64,000 nucleotides of DNA. It comes from Tetmemena sp. SeJ-2015 (lineage: Eukaryota > Ciliophora > Spirotrichea > Sporadotrichida > Oxytrichidae). Below are positions 1-9,989 of this stretch, in pieces. The translations under genes were made by a program, and so were the position numbers. The stretch's first letter is position 1. Every line of letters begins with the position of its first letter. The stretch covers positions 30,223 through 94,222 of the forward strand of contig JAJKFJ010022488.1 in assembly GCA_027382625.1 (NCBI GenBank), in the 5' to 3' direction. The notes under the pieces are model-generated. The model worked only from the letters and a program-made list of their open reading frames with translations, searched no databases and was not told where the DNA came from.

Positions 1-1851
1 TTGAAGGAGTGCCTACTGTGCTTTGCTTTACTAAAGTAGGAGAGTGAGTGAATTATAAGTTCTGCTACAAGATGCCTTAATTAGTTTACAGTTGCTAGTT
101 TGAAGGACTCTAAGCATAAGTTTAGATGAAGTTGGAACTATTTTTAGCAGTTGGAGTTGGCATATTGTACTACTAACTCTACTGATTGTAGAGAGTAGGA
201 AGTAAAGCATGGCTCTAGTTTACACTCTAAGCACTGCTCACTAGTGCACTGCTTATTCCTTTAATTCTGTCATCAAGCAGCTTGAACTTTACTTTCTCGT
301 ACTCATACAAGCTCTTCAGCAGACTTGCTTTCTTTATACACATAGCATGCAAGCTCTCGTCAATCATAATCTAAGTATGCATGGGTATGTACTTGTCTAT
401 ATAGCTGTTCGTCTCTCTCACTTAAACCTCAACTTTAAAACTTGCCTCTTGAGCTAGGCGGATTTCCTTATCCAATGAAGTAAGCTTGTTATTGAAAGTT
501 TCGTTGTTCACGTTATCCTCTAACAAAAATTATAAACTAGAGCTTTGTTAAGAAGTTCTTCAATATCAAGCAGTCTTCTGTTATTCATTTCAATTGTGTG
601 ACCAAACATCTTGAAGTCATTAGCTCATAATACAATAAAAGTGCAATTAGCTTGAACAAGGATCTTTTTCTTTTCCAGTTGTATATCTGAAGCAACTGCC
701 TCAATTTAGTTGTTGAAAGTGGCAATAGACTTCTTCAGATCCAAGTGAGTCCTCTCTATAACTTAAGTTAGACTTTCTTTGATGGAAATAAGTTCCTGCT
801 TGAACTTATTCTACTCATAAGAGAGGTTATCCACTCTCATAATGAAAGATGACCGTTCTTATTCTACGATGTCTAACTTCTCAGTAAGCACATCTTGTTA
901 ATGCTTAGATAATTTAAATTGTAATTAAGTGCTGTAACTTATCAATGCACTCCTTCATTTTGACTTCGTGCAGTTTCTGCTTTTGTTCCTATATTTTTAT
1001 GATTGAAGGAAGAGTTTATTCTTACAACTTGTTCTATCTTCTTATGAGTATCCTCTTAAGAGGCAGTCTTTTTCTGCGCCTTGTGTATGATGAACTCGCA
1101 CTCATCAATCTTCCTCTTAATCACGTCGTTTTACTTGCGGAGATCTCCGAGCGTTTCTCTATCATGGATTGACTTCTTAACTTGGGGTTCAAGCATGGCA
1201 AGGACCATCTTACGTATTCTAGTTTCAAAAGCGAACCAGTTGGGGTTAGTCTCAAATACGTCCTCTATAAAGTAGATAAGAAACTATAATCTATAGTTAC
1301 CCAAGTTTATATCATCTGACATTAGCACACTGTTTAAATCATGTTGTTTGTAGCCTTTGGGCCCTTAAAGCCCTATAGCTTAGTTATTATGCGCTCCCAA
1401 ACCTCCCAACCCTATCTGAGCCATAGAAGATTCCCTTCTCTGGTCATGAGTTGGAGACACGTGTCTTATATGGTTTGAGCTCAAAAGTTTCTAGTTACAA
1501 AAATAAATATACTGAGGAGAGTCCTTCCTGCTGAAGTCTCTCTCTTCTAAGGAGATGAAAATAATAAATAAACGAAGTATGAATGGTTAGGAGCTATTAG
1601 ATTCCCAAGCCCTTATTTAAAAAATAATAATTTTGCAATGTCGATGTTGGAAACTGCTGAACTCCTTGGTCCAGTATTACTCTGAGCTCTTGTCTGTCCT
1701 GTATCATAAAAATATAATTATACTTTTGAATGATTAATAATTTTATAAATGGGATACTTGCTGCCTGTAAAAGACCCTAGTCTAGGTTAGCTTAGTTAGG
1801 CAGTAAACTTTATCTAGGAAGCACTTCATTCTTCAACTCGTTGCTGGACAT
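1..1851 (-). CDS. Coiled-coil, Gln/Ser-rich hypothetical protein, C-terminus beyond the left edge
   Basis: Unrecognised protein. The ATG is placed at 1849-1851 (MSSNELKNEVLP). The N-terminal third is Ser/Arg/Gln-rich and contains a second in-frame Met (MAQIGLGGLGAHNN). The middle is a long Lys/Glu-rich region predicted to form coiled coils (for example EQKQKLHEVKMKECIDKL), and the C-terminal part is low-complexity Gln/Asn/Thr/Ser. The reading frame becomes continuous only after four short AT-rich segments are removed at repeats CTA, ATTAGCT, TTAA and TTGTTC, listed separately. Frame changes between about 1,450 and 1,760 imply at least one more unresolved IES. No stop codon is reached before base 1, so the gene continues left. 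Composition suggests a cytoskeletal or basal-body type coiled-coil protein, but no family is claimed. Confidence 0.75.
520..536 (-). other. IES, 17 bp, pointer CTA
   Basis: CTA occurs at 520-522 and 537-539. Removing one copy and the AT-rich interior joins ..LLNKAL to EDNVNNE.. in one frame. Without removal the minus-strand frame hits TGA. Confidence 0.75.
619..645 (-). other. IES, 27 bp, pointer ATTAGCT
   Basis: The 7-bp direct repeat ATTAGCT lies at 619-625 and 646-652. Excision joins ..KKKILVQAN to DFKMFGHTIEM.. and removes an in-frame TGA. Confidence 0.85.
898..913 (-). other. IES, 16 bp, pointer TTAA
   Basis: TTAA repeats at 898-901 and 914-917. Excision restores ..LQHLITIQ / QDVLTEKLDIV... 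Several TAA-containing repeats lie nearby, so the exact pair is inferred from the frame. Confidence 0.6.
983..1028 (-). other. IES, 46 bp, pointer TTGTTC
   Basis: TTGTTC occurs at 983-988 and 1029-1034. Excision joins ..THKKIEQ to KQKLHEVKMKE.. on the minus strand and removes a frameshift. Confidence 0.8.
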
Positions 1852-2224
1852 TTCTTCTCAATGCCTTATTTTAAATTTAGAAATCCCAATAATCATCAAA
1901 TTAATCATTCAATTTCTATAATAAAATAGCAAATTATGGTTAATTGAAAATAAACCCCAATTTAAAAATTATATAAAGAGAATCTTACTAAAATTTTAGA
2001 GTTAAAATATTAAAAGTTGGCTTAAAGATTCGTTTAAATGTTTAAAAACACTGTGGTTTTTGAAATTTACTCCCCTTTGAATATCCATCCTGGCTTTATA
2101 AACTTATTGAAAGCTAACTCATGAAATCTTAAATACCCACTCTCGTTTAAACACTAGCAAGTTTGAAGTTGCCTCAAAACCTAACTCTATACCAAATTTC
2201 AACAAAGCAAACATATCGCACAAC
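1852..2224. other. Divergent intergenic region
   Basis: AT-rich DNA between the minus-strand coiled-coil gene and the plus-strand SUMO ligase gene. An open stretch runs in frame upstream of the ligase ATG, so the 5' boundary of that gene may lie further left. No motif was recognised. Confidence 0.5.
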
Positions 2225-4962
2225 ATGCAAAGAGGTTAATTTAACTAACCCAACTCAAATATGCAGCCTCAAATGGGCAACATGCATAATGCGGGAGCGC
2301 AACTTAGACAGCCCCCACAGAATATGATCAATACTTAGACTCATGCGCAGCAATAAAGGATGTCAAATTTGAACGGGCCAACTTTTAATCACAACCCAAA
2401 TGGGGTATTTTAACAAGCCAACCCCTTGACCAGCATTAATCCCACTCAAGCAAGTGGAAGAATAGCAAATGGCGTCGGCATTAATCCGATGTAGTAGATG
2501 AATGGCTAGTATCCTCACTAAGCTCACTAAAGCCAAATGAACGGCTATGGGGCAATGAATGGAAGTTAATTCAGTGGCCCAGTGCAAGGAGCCTCATTTT
2601 TGAATGGGGGCTATTAATCAGCACAAGCTCAACATAATCACTTGCAGAGCAATAACGACCCAATTGAGAACGAGGCTCCAAGCTAAGAAGTCATCAAGTT
2701 CCTTCTCAAGCTTAAAAATAACAATATCTAGAATCTCAAAAATGCTCTCAGAAAATTAAATGAGAAGACTTAAGGCAACAAAGAACAGCTGCTTTTAAGA
2801 CTAGCAAAGACTTTAGCAACCGAAAGAGGCCGAATGATGGTAAGGTAGAACTTTAAGCCGTAAGTGATAGTTAGCATTTTGTAAAAGACATTGCATAATA
2901 ACGCTTGTTAACTTATTTTATAGTGATGTGTTCAAACAGTTGTACGAGGTCGACATTAATGGTGATTATCAGCAAATAGCTTAGCAGACAGGTATTGATA
3001 GAATAATTTAGCAAGGTCAAATGAATACCTAAACTCAAAGCATCAGTAGTTGACGCTATCTTAATCCAATGGAGCAGCAATAAGCGATGCAAGGAGGACC
3101 TAATGGCATACAGATGGCGAGAAATAACTTTCAAGGTTAATATAACCCTAACGTAGTTCCTGGATAGAATCATTTACAAGCTCCTTTTTAGCAACTATAG
3201 CAAATTAATGGCTAATTTGCAGCCTAATTTTAAAACTTTCAAGGCTAGCCATCAGTGATTCAATAAAATGGGAATGGCATCCATAATGGAGCAGCCAAGA
3301 ATAGTATGGATATTATAGAAATCGATTCAGACGATAAGGTAGATGGAAATAGTGTTAGCAATCAAAATCCAAACGATCTTAGCAACAGCTTAGGCTAATC
3401 TATTCCCCATAATTAGCAGCCTACAAAGAAGGTAGTTTATGCAAGTAATGGAAACGACTCAGGACTTTAGGCTGAATGCAACGGTGCAAGCAACTCAGGC
3501 GCTATTGCAAAAGCAGAGTACAGTGATATGATGGCCAATAGAAACTACCCTTGCATGTTTGATGAATAAAATCAGTAGAATAAGGCTGCAATTTAGTGCA
3601 TTTGCGATAATCCTAACAGCCCATTTTACTCAGGCTCTAACTAATAGCAAGTTTAACAATTGATAAGATGCTCCACTTGTGGAAAAGATCAGCATCTGAA
3701 TTGTGTAGAAGAAAATAAAAATATGAGGACTGCAACTCATGGAGGACACATGCTTTATGTTTGTCACATGTGCTAATTTCTCTAAATCGATCCTTTTAAC
3801 ATTCCCGTTGCCACATTACTGCGCCTTTCAAAATTGCAAAGCTGAACCCACCTCAAGTAAAGAGCAAACACGAGCATAAGATATCGAGAGAGTTCACCTT
3901 GAATGAAAGATTCTCTAATGAGATTATAAAGTATAAGAATGTTGTAGAGTCCCAAGTAAGAGTGCAAATTCGCTGCCTTAGATTAGATGCTTTGGGATTC
4001 GAGCACATGTTTCCAAAATTTGCGCAATTATCCTTCAACAATGAAAATCCTACAATTTTTAAGATACCAGAGCCTCCTAATGATACGAAGAAACGCAAGG
4101 ATGAAATTTTGGATATCACAGATAAGATAAAAAGGCCTAAAAATAAGCTTGAATTTTTCTAAGAGTAGAAGAATCATGAGGGGTAGTTCAATCATCCAGG
4201 ACACATCTGCGCAATTTTTATAGTTAGAGTGATCTCCCCACACGATGTTATAAACTTCATAACTCTCTCTAAGATAGAGTCACCAAAGCAAAGTTTATTG
4301 AGGGCTGATCAATTCTTTGGTAAGGCTGACACAGGTGAGGAAGAACTGTGCGAAATAGAAACTGAGTAAGCTCAGTAGGCTACTATTTCTACTCTGTGTC
4401 CTATCACTAGGAATCCTGTGAAAGTTCCAGTGAGAGGAGAATTGTGCAAGCACTTAGATTGCTTTGACTTGGATTCCTATATCAATATAATTATCAACAC
4501 AAGCGTTGGAGATGCCCTTCTTGCAACAAACGCGCTCATGTTCTCATCGTGGACAGCTATTTCTACAAGCTAACTGACTTAATGACTCATGCAAGGTCGA
4601 TCATTCCCAAAATGGATGATAGAGTCATCATAGATAATACTCTTAGCGTCTAAATTAAGTCTTTAAGTGACGCTGAAAAGTAATGGATATTTAAATTAGT
4701 AAGAGAGACACCAGAGCAGTATCAGTATGATCTTGAGAACCCAATAATTAAAGACCCCAAGGAGCTAAAAAGGAAAGTAAAGAGTGACTTCGACGGAGAG
4801 AACGGGTATTGCAACGGATAAGGGCATGAGAAATAGAATGGATCTCATGGAAGCTAGGGTGATGCTAACGATAGTACTTCAGAAGCAGTAGGTGTGGAAT
4901 CAAAGACTAAAAAATGTGATCCTTCAGAGGCAATATGCCTAGACTCTGATGATGATATGTGA
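2225..4962 (+). CDS. SIZ/PIAS-type SUMO E3 ligase (SAP, PHD, PINIT, SP-RING)
   Basis: E3 ligase that would transfer SUMO from Ubc9 to nuclear substrates. Domain order matches plant and yeast SIZ1/PIAS: a Gln/Asn-rich N-terminus; a SAP-like helix pair (EVIKFLLKLKNNN..) near 2,690-2,830; a PHD-like zinc finger at 3,595-3,800 (CICDNPN .. CSTCGKDQHLNCV .. YVCHMC); a PINIT-like region near 3,960-4,080 (IRCLRLDALGFEHMFP); and the SP-RING at 4,390-4,540 (LCPITRNPVKVPVRG .. CKHLDCFDL .. WRCPSC). Two acidic SUMO-interacting-like motifs are present, IIEIDSDD and, at the extreme C-terminus, AICLDSDDDM before TGA. An intron at 2860-2923 (GTAAGT..TATAG) joins NFKP to DVFKQLYEV. The frame shifts by one base near 3,805 and 4,480-4,505, and an in-frame TGA sits at 3051-3053. 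The ATG choice is tentative. Confidence 0.88.
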
Positions 4963-5161
4963 ACTTATTATAGATTCTGTTTTGTGGGATATAGTTTTTT
5001 GTAAATAGATAGTTTTAAATTCACTAAATCTTCAAATCATTCATATTAATCTCAAATAGAATATATCATTAATTAATTGCTTAAATAGTGTATAAATTAA
5101 TGTAATCCATGAAATATAATAGTTTTGTTAAAAAGAGCAATTTTTGAGAGTAGCAGACTAG

Positions 5162-5774
5162 ATGAAGAAGAAGGGTTTAGTGTACAGAATGACCATGATA
5201 TTGGGAATAACAATAGTTGTGGGTCAGTTCGGAGGGGAGCTAATTTATCAGAAGTATTTCAAGAAAGACCGAGAGAGTCAGCTGCAGGCTGAAAAGGAAC
5301 TTGATGAGAAGAAAAGCAGATTCTCAGAGGAAGATCAACTCAACAAGGATCTAGAAACTGATTAGAAATATATCTCATGCTTTATTTTATATTAAGATAC
5401 GGAGAAGAAGAGAGGAGGGTTATTGAGCAGTTGGAGTGAAAGCAGGCAGAAGAGACTTGATAAAATTAAAATGTCCAAGGAGAGACCAAGTGCTCCCCTT
5501 CTTGAGGAACTCAAAGAGAAACCAGGCTACAAAGAAATTAAAACTAGAAAGCTAGTTATAAGAGACGACGAGCTAAATTCGAATGCCAAAGAAGCAAGAG
5601 ACGATTATATTAATATAATGAGTATGTTTTATTACATTTGAAGGGAATCTCTTTGGAATGAGTTTGAATAAATATCAGAGCTATTTCTTTAACAAATTAG
5701 TTAACACTATTATATTTCAAGATTAGAAGAGAAAATGGAAAATAAAGCACAAAAACGAGGAGAAATTTATTTGA
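5162..5774 (+). CDS. Small single-pass membrane protein, hypothetical
   Basis: Unrecognised protein of roughly 170 residues after IES removal. It starts with a basic stretch and one N-terminal hydrophobic segment (MTMILGITIVVGQFGG, residues about 10-25), which could be a membrane anchor or mitochondrial signal anchor. A charged, helix-rich Lys/Glu region follows. Two IES candidates are supported. One has pointer GAT (5360/5396), and its removal is frame-neutral. The other has pointer ATTA (5609/5631), and its removal replaces an early stop by the extended tail ITFEGNLFGMSLNKYQSYFF, ending at TGA 5772-5774. If the second segment were retained, the protein would end at 5641. Size and topology recall small mitochondrial assembly factors, but no signature residues were seen. 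Confidence 0.65.
5360..5395 (+). other. Candidate IES, 36 bp, pointer GAT
   Basis: GAT at 5360-5362 and 5396-5398 encloses an AT-rich 36-bp stretch whose removal gives ..LETD / TEKKRGG... Removal is frame-neutral, so retention cannot be excluded. Confidence 0.5.
5609..5630 (+). other. IES, 22 bp, pointer ATTA
   Basis: ATTA at 5609-5612 and 5631-5634. Excision shifts the frame so that ..ARDDYI continues into TFEGNLFGMSLNKY.. instead of terminating. Confidence 0.65.
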
Positions 5775-5911
5775 AAATAATTTAAATTTGGAAATTCCTT
5801 AATATAGAGAAATAAGGAATTTCAGTTGATTTTACTAATCAACTTTCTTAAATTATAATAATCTTATCCAAAATTTTTATAGGTATAACTTAAAATAATA
5901 ATTATAAAGTA

Positions 5912-8349
5912 ATGGAAAATTTTGTGTCAGATGAGGAGGAGCAGCAGCTCGTGGATCTGTTCGATTAAGAGTTGGAGTATACTGACTTCAAAGCGAGGCA
6001 GCACTAGCGAAAACTTTTAACTAAGAGAAAGTATCCAAAGGGACTGGACGAGGAAGAGTGCCTTAAAAAAAGAGAGGCAAGAGATTTTAATGACTATGGT
6101 AGTGATGAGAACCCTGATTAATAAGACCGCCTTCAGGAATTAGAGCCAGAGGATGCCATTAAAATTGAATCAGATGGCAAGAAAACATTGGAACCTAGAA
6201 ATAAGAGGCAAAAGAAAGAAGACTCAAAGTCAGAAATGCAAAAGAAGGTCATTGCTAATCAAACTTCAGTAAATGATAACAAATGTAAGAAGAAATTTCA
6301 ATTAAGACAAGTATAGATGAGTTGAAGCCTCAAGAGAAAATCTATCTCTCTAATCTTCCAAATGCAAATATGTACGAGAGATCCTTCATGCATAAAGAAC
6401 CATTAAGCTTTGGTAATTTTAACTTCTTCTAATAACTTTAATTCATAGTGATTGTTTCTTAAAAGAATGAGTACATATTTACTATGTCAGTGGATGGGTA
6501 CTTAAAGTTTTGGAAGAAAGTTCAGGGCGGTATAGAATTTGTAAAGACCTATAGAGCTCACCTTTCTAAAATTACTGGGTGCAGTTTGTCAAGTAATGAA
6601 ACTCGTCTGGCCACAGTCAGTGGTCCAGACTAGTCGGTCAAGATATTCGATGTGGTGAACTTTGACCTAATGCATCAGATTAAGTTGAAGTTCATTCCTG
6701 ATTGCTGCGAGTTCATTCACAAAAAGTCTAGTTTCTCTGCTGTACTTGCAGTTGCTGAGTAAGTAAAGTTATAAGTATTAACTAGTATATAGGCTAAACT
6801 AACCAAGGATCCATATTATAAAAGCAGAGACAGCTGAAGGACAGGTATCCAAAGTGCTGAAGGACATTCATTTCCATCCAATCATTTAAATTAAGTTTTT
6901 TATTTAAATTAATCAGGGTAATGAAGTTCTGCAGTGAATTAGACGTAGTTATATCCACTGATGAAAATGGTTTGATTGAGTTGTGGGATCCAGAGACCTA
7001 TGAATTTCCCTCTGACAGTTTGAAGATCAAGTTTGAATTGGTATCAGACACTGATCTCCTAGATCTCGTGAAGAATAAAACTTGTGCATTAAGCATGACA
7101 GTTAGCAATGATGGACAAAAAATCATAATGTACTGCAAAGATAGAAAGATAAGACTATTCCGCATAGCAGATGGAAAACTTTTAAAGACCTTTGATGAGA
7201 CATTATAAACTTATATTGAATAATAGTAGCTCGTCAAATCCAAATAGGACCCAATGTATCTAGATAAAGCAGATTTTGAAAGAAGGTTGATAGTTGAAAG
7301 AGATATTGAAAAGAACTGGGACTATAAACTCAAGGCTGAGGCTAATAGTTTTGCTTATTTAAGCACCCCTTCTATCGGATTTGATGAGACAGATAGCTTT
7401 ATCTACTTTGGATCCTTAATGGGCATCAAGATTGTAAACATTAGAACTAAGACTCTTTCTAAAATAGTTGGAAAGGTGAAAGTACAGAAAGATTTATACA
7501 AATTGGTTCTTTCTAAGGAAAGCCAAGTCGCCTACCTTAAATATCAGGGCTTTAACTTGCTGGAATCGGAGGCAAATCAGCCTAAGAGAAAGGAATAGAT
7601 CCTACGTTTACATGCTCAGCCTATAAAAAGAACAGGTTTTACTTATTCACTCAGAGAGAGCCTGAAGATGTTGAGGAAGATACAGCTTTGCAATAACAAA
7701 ACAAAGCATTTTAACCATCAAGTGCAGTTGCCTAGTTAATGCAGCAGATGTAATAGGGAAGAGATGTCTTCAATGAAAAAATAGGTAATGAAGCTGAAGA
7801 GGGTTCATAAGCAGAGAAGGGCAGTTTACAAAAGCAAATGCCAGATAGAGTTATCATATATACTTCCTTTGGAGAGATACACTGCTAACTTTATCCTCAC
7901 TTGTGTCCAAAAACTGTAGAGAATTTCACCGAGCTGTCTAAAAGAGGATATTACGATAATGTGATCTTCCACAGAGTGATTAAGAGCTTTATGATTTAGA
8001 CTGGCGATCCAAATGGGGATGGAACTGGAGGAGAATCAATTTGGGGAGAAGAGTTTGAAGACGAATTATGTGATGAGTTAAACCATAATTAGCCTTTCAT
8101 GCTTTCAATGGCCAACTGCGGTCCAACACTAATGCATCCTAGTTCTTTATAACAACAGTGCCTGCAACTTGGTTAAATGGCAAGCATACTGTATTTGGAA
8201 AAGTCACCAGAGGCATGGAGGTCGTTCAAGAAATAGAGAAAACTAGAGTGGATGCAAGTCACAAGCCATTGATGGACATTAAAATATCTGGAATGAAAGT
8301 ATTTGAAACACAGACTGAGGGAGCAGAAGACAAGAAACCTAAAAAGTGA
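5912..8349 (+). CDS. PPWD1: PPWD1-type WD40-repeat cyclophilin (peptidyl-prolyl isomerase)
   Basis: Spliceosome-associated peptidyl-prolyl cis-trans isomerase. An acidic N-terminus ([17 protein letters not shown]) precedes WD40 repeats ([61 protein letters not shown]). The cyclophilin domain at about 7,840-8,300 has the hallmark [20 protein letters not shown] and the GxNTNASQFFIT region. The order and linker match human PPWD1. Corrections needed: an IES with pointer TAAGA (6286/6303); an intron at 6759-6792 (GTAAGT..TATAG) joining AVAE to [11 protein letters not shown]; a 22-nt segment at 6895-6916 that could be a tiny intron or an AG-pointer IES; and single missing bases near 7,596 and 8,125. 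The 36-nt stretch 6413-6448 (GTAATT..CATAG) is frame-neutral and may be another intron. Confidence 0.93.
6286..6302 (+). other. IES, 17 bp, pointer TAAGA
   Basis: TAAGA at 6286-6290 and 6303-6307. Excision restores ..VNDNKCK / [14 protein letters not shown].., removing an in-frame TGA in the WD40-cyclophilin gene. Confidence 0.75.
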
Positions 8350-8480
8350 TCAGCTAAGAAATTTCAGCTACTAATTCTAGAGTTAACTTGACTTAGATAG
8401 TGTGATTTAGCTAATTAATTAAAGAAATACGTTTAAAATTAGAATCATAAAAATTTAATTGCGATAAAAGGCAAAAATTA

Positions 8481-8551
8481 TGCGCCTGCCGGGAATTGAA
8501 CCCGGGTCGCATCGATGGCAACGATGCATTCTACCACTAAACCACAAGCGC
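8481..8551 (-). tRNA. tRNA-Gly(GCC)
   Basis: The 71-nt minus-strand sequence folds as a cloverleaf. The 7-bp acceptor stem pairs GCGCTTG with CAGGCGC (one T-G wobble), with discriminator A at 8481. The A-box-like element is TGGTTTAGTGG. The anticodon arm is CATCG-TTGCCAT-CGATG with anticodon GCC. The T-arm contains GGTTCAATTCC (B box). No intron and no encoded CCA are present. A short T run downstream on the minus strand (about 8,474-8,478) fits a Pol III terminator. It lies between the WD40-cyclophilin gene and the Pol III subunit gene. Confidence 0.97.
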
Positions 8552-8753
8552 GTACTTGAAAGCCTCTCTACAAAACTCCTTTATAAAATGGTTTGAGAGC
8601 TTTCCTTGAATTATGGTCGAAATTGATCTTAAGGAACTAAGACAAATTACAGAAAAAGTTTCTTAATTAAATTTAAATTGCAATTGCTATGCTAGCTTAA
8701 AATGCGTATTTATTTACAACAAACTATCTCAATTATTCTAAAGAAATGGAAGT

Positions 8754-9102
8754 TCAGTTTTCTCTCCACTAATAGCTGCATTTGGTGCACTTGTAGAAAG
8801 TAGTCATCGGCTCATCGGCGCTTCTGATCTGTATTTGCATAAAGTAAGCTCTTCTGTTTCCGCACTTCTGGCAATCTGCATCAGTTTGATCTACATTTTC
8901 CCAAGCCTCTTTTCCTCCGAGCACATCATCTACCTCCTTCCTTTAATTTATATATGAGTAACAATATCCTCTCTAGATGCATTTTCTTTTCGAATGGTTG
9001 GTCAACCACAAATATGTAAGGGCACGTTTTGCAAAAGAATCTGAAGTCTGAGTGTGTCTTCTCGATCAGAAGCAAGTTTGCGCAAGTTGGACAAAACAGC
9101 AT
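8754..9102 (-). CDS. POLR3K: RNA polymerase III subunit C11 (RPC10/POLR3K)
   Basis: Small zinc-ribbon subunit of RNA polymerase III that acts in RNA cleavage and termination, homologous to RPB9/TFIIS. The first zinc ribbon is MLFCPTCANLL .. FRFFCKTCPYIF, and the second C-terminal ribbon is CQKCGNRRAYFMQIQ .. CTKCSYQW. The invariant TFIIS-like hairpin motif RSADEPMTTFYKC is present, as is the inter-domain signature KEVDDVLGG.EAWENVD. The length, about 106 residues after IES removal, matches human POLR3K. A 28-bp IES with pointer TCCT must be removed, otherwise translation ends at TGA after residue 62. The ATG is fixed by homology, and the stop is the TGA at 8754-8756. Confidence 0.96.
8939..8966 (-). 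other. IES, 28 bp, pointer TCCT
   Basis: TCCT at 8939-8942 and 8967-8970 (AGGA on the coding strand). Excision joins ..EKKMHLER to KEVDDVLGG.., the conserved order in POLR3K. Confidence 0.9.
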
Positions 9103-9989
9103 GTTTGTTATTATAAATGACTGCGATAGATTTCTTAGACTTGCAAAGAGTGGGTTGCTAAGTTATTGTGTTATCAATAATGATTCATTTTGTTATATTT
9201 CACAATTATGTATTTACTTCTTCCACTAATATTGCCTCTCCTTATTCTATTGAGTATCCAGAGGAGAATGTAATTTAACAAATGGGCACTTGCTTTATTA
9301 GGTTGCAAAATTTAAATTAGATTGCATTCAATAAAAATCTGATTTTTACCTTATAAACGAATTTCTTTTGTTCAATGCATTTCTTCTATCTCTAAATAGT
9401 CATTTAATTAAGAAAGTAAATATTTTAGATGTTTTTGAATTGCTAAACGTTTTTGAAAAAATAAAACTATACAAAAAATTTTTAATAAGCAAATTTTCAA
9501 AATCATAAATAAGAAATTAATTTAATTTGTACTTCAATCTTAAATAATTTATAACTTAGAAATTAAAATTATTATTTTTTTTATATTTTTATAAGGCTTT
9601 AAAATTTGAGATAACTTTTTCTATATATTTTATTCTAGCCTAAATTATGATTTAATTCAAGAGATCAAACCTATATTTTATAATAAAAGATCTTTATAAT
9701 TCAGTTAAAAATACGAAAGAGTTGCTCTAAAGCATATTTTATCTTAAAACGACTATCCCATATTTTAATTTAAAAACAAATGTCTCTATTTTATATCTAA
9801 AATAAATTCAATTAAACACAGGTGCCTAAATGAAAAAATTAAATGCTATCTCCAATCATTTTATAAGTCAGGAGGTAAATTTAAGGTGAGTGGGCAAATC
9901 TTATAAGAGAAAATCATTAAAAGGAATAGTTAATAATTCATTATACTAGAAATCAGAAAGATATCTTCCCATCGCAACTTAATCACAAC
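9103..9989. other. Intergenic, AT-rich, nothing recognised
   Basis: Lies between the Pol III subunit gene and the aminopeptidase gene. Very AT-rich with poly-A/T runs from about 9,300. No coding signal or RNA gene was seen. It presumably holds the upstream regions of both divergent genes. Confidence 0.6.
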
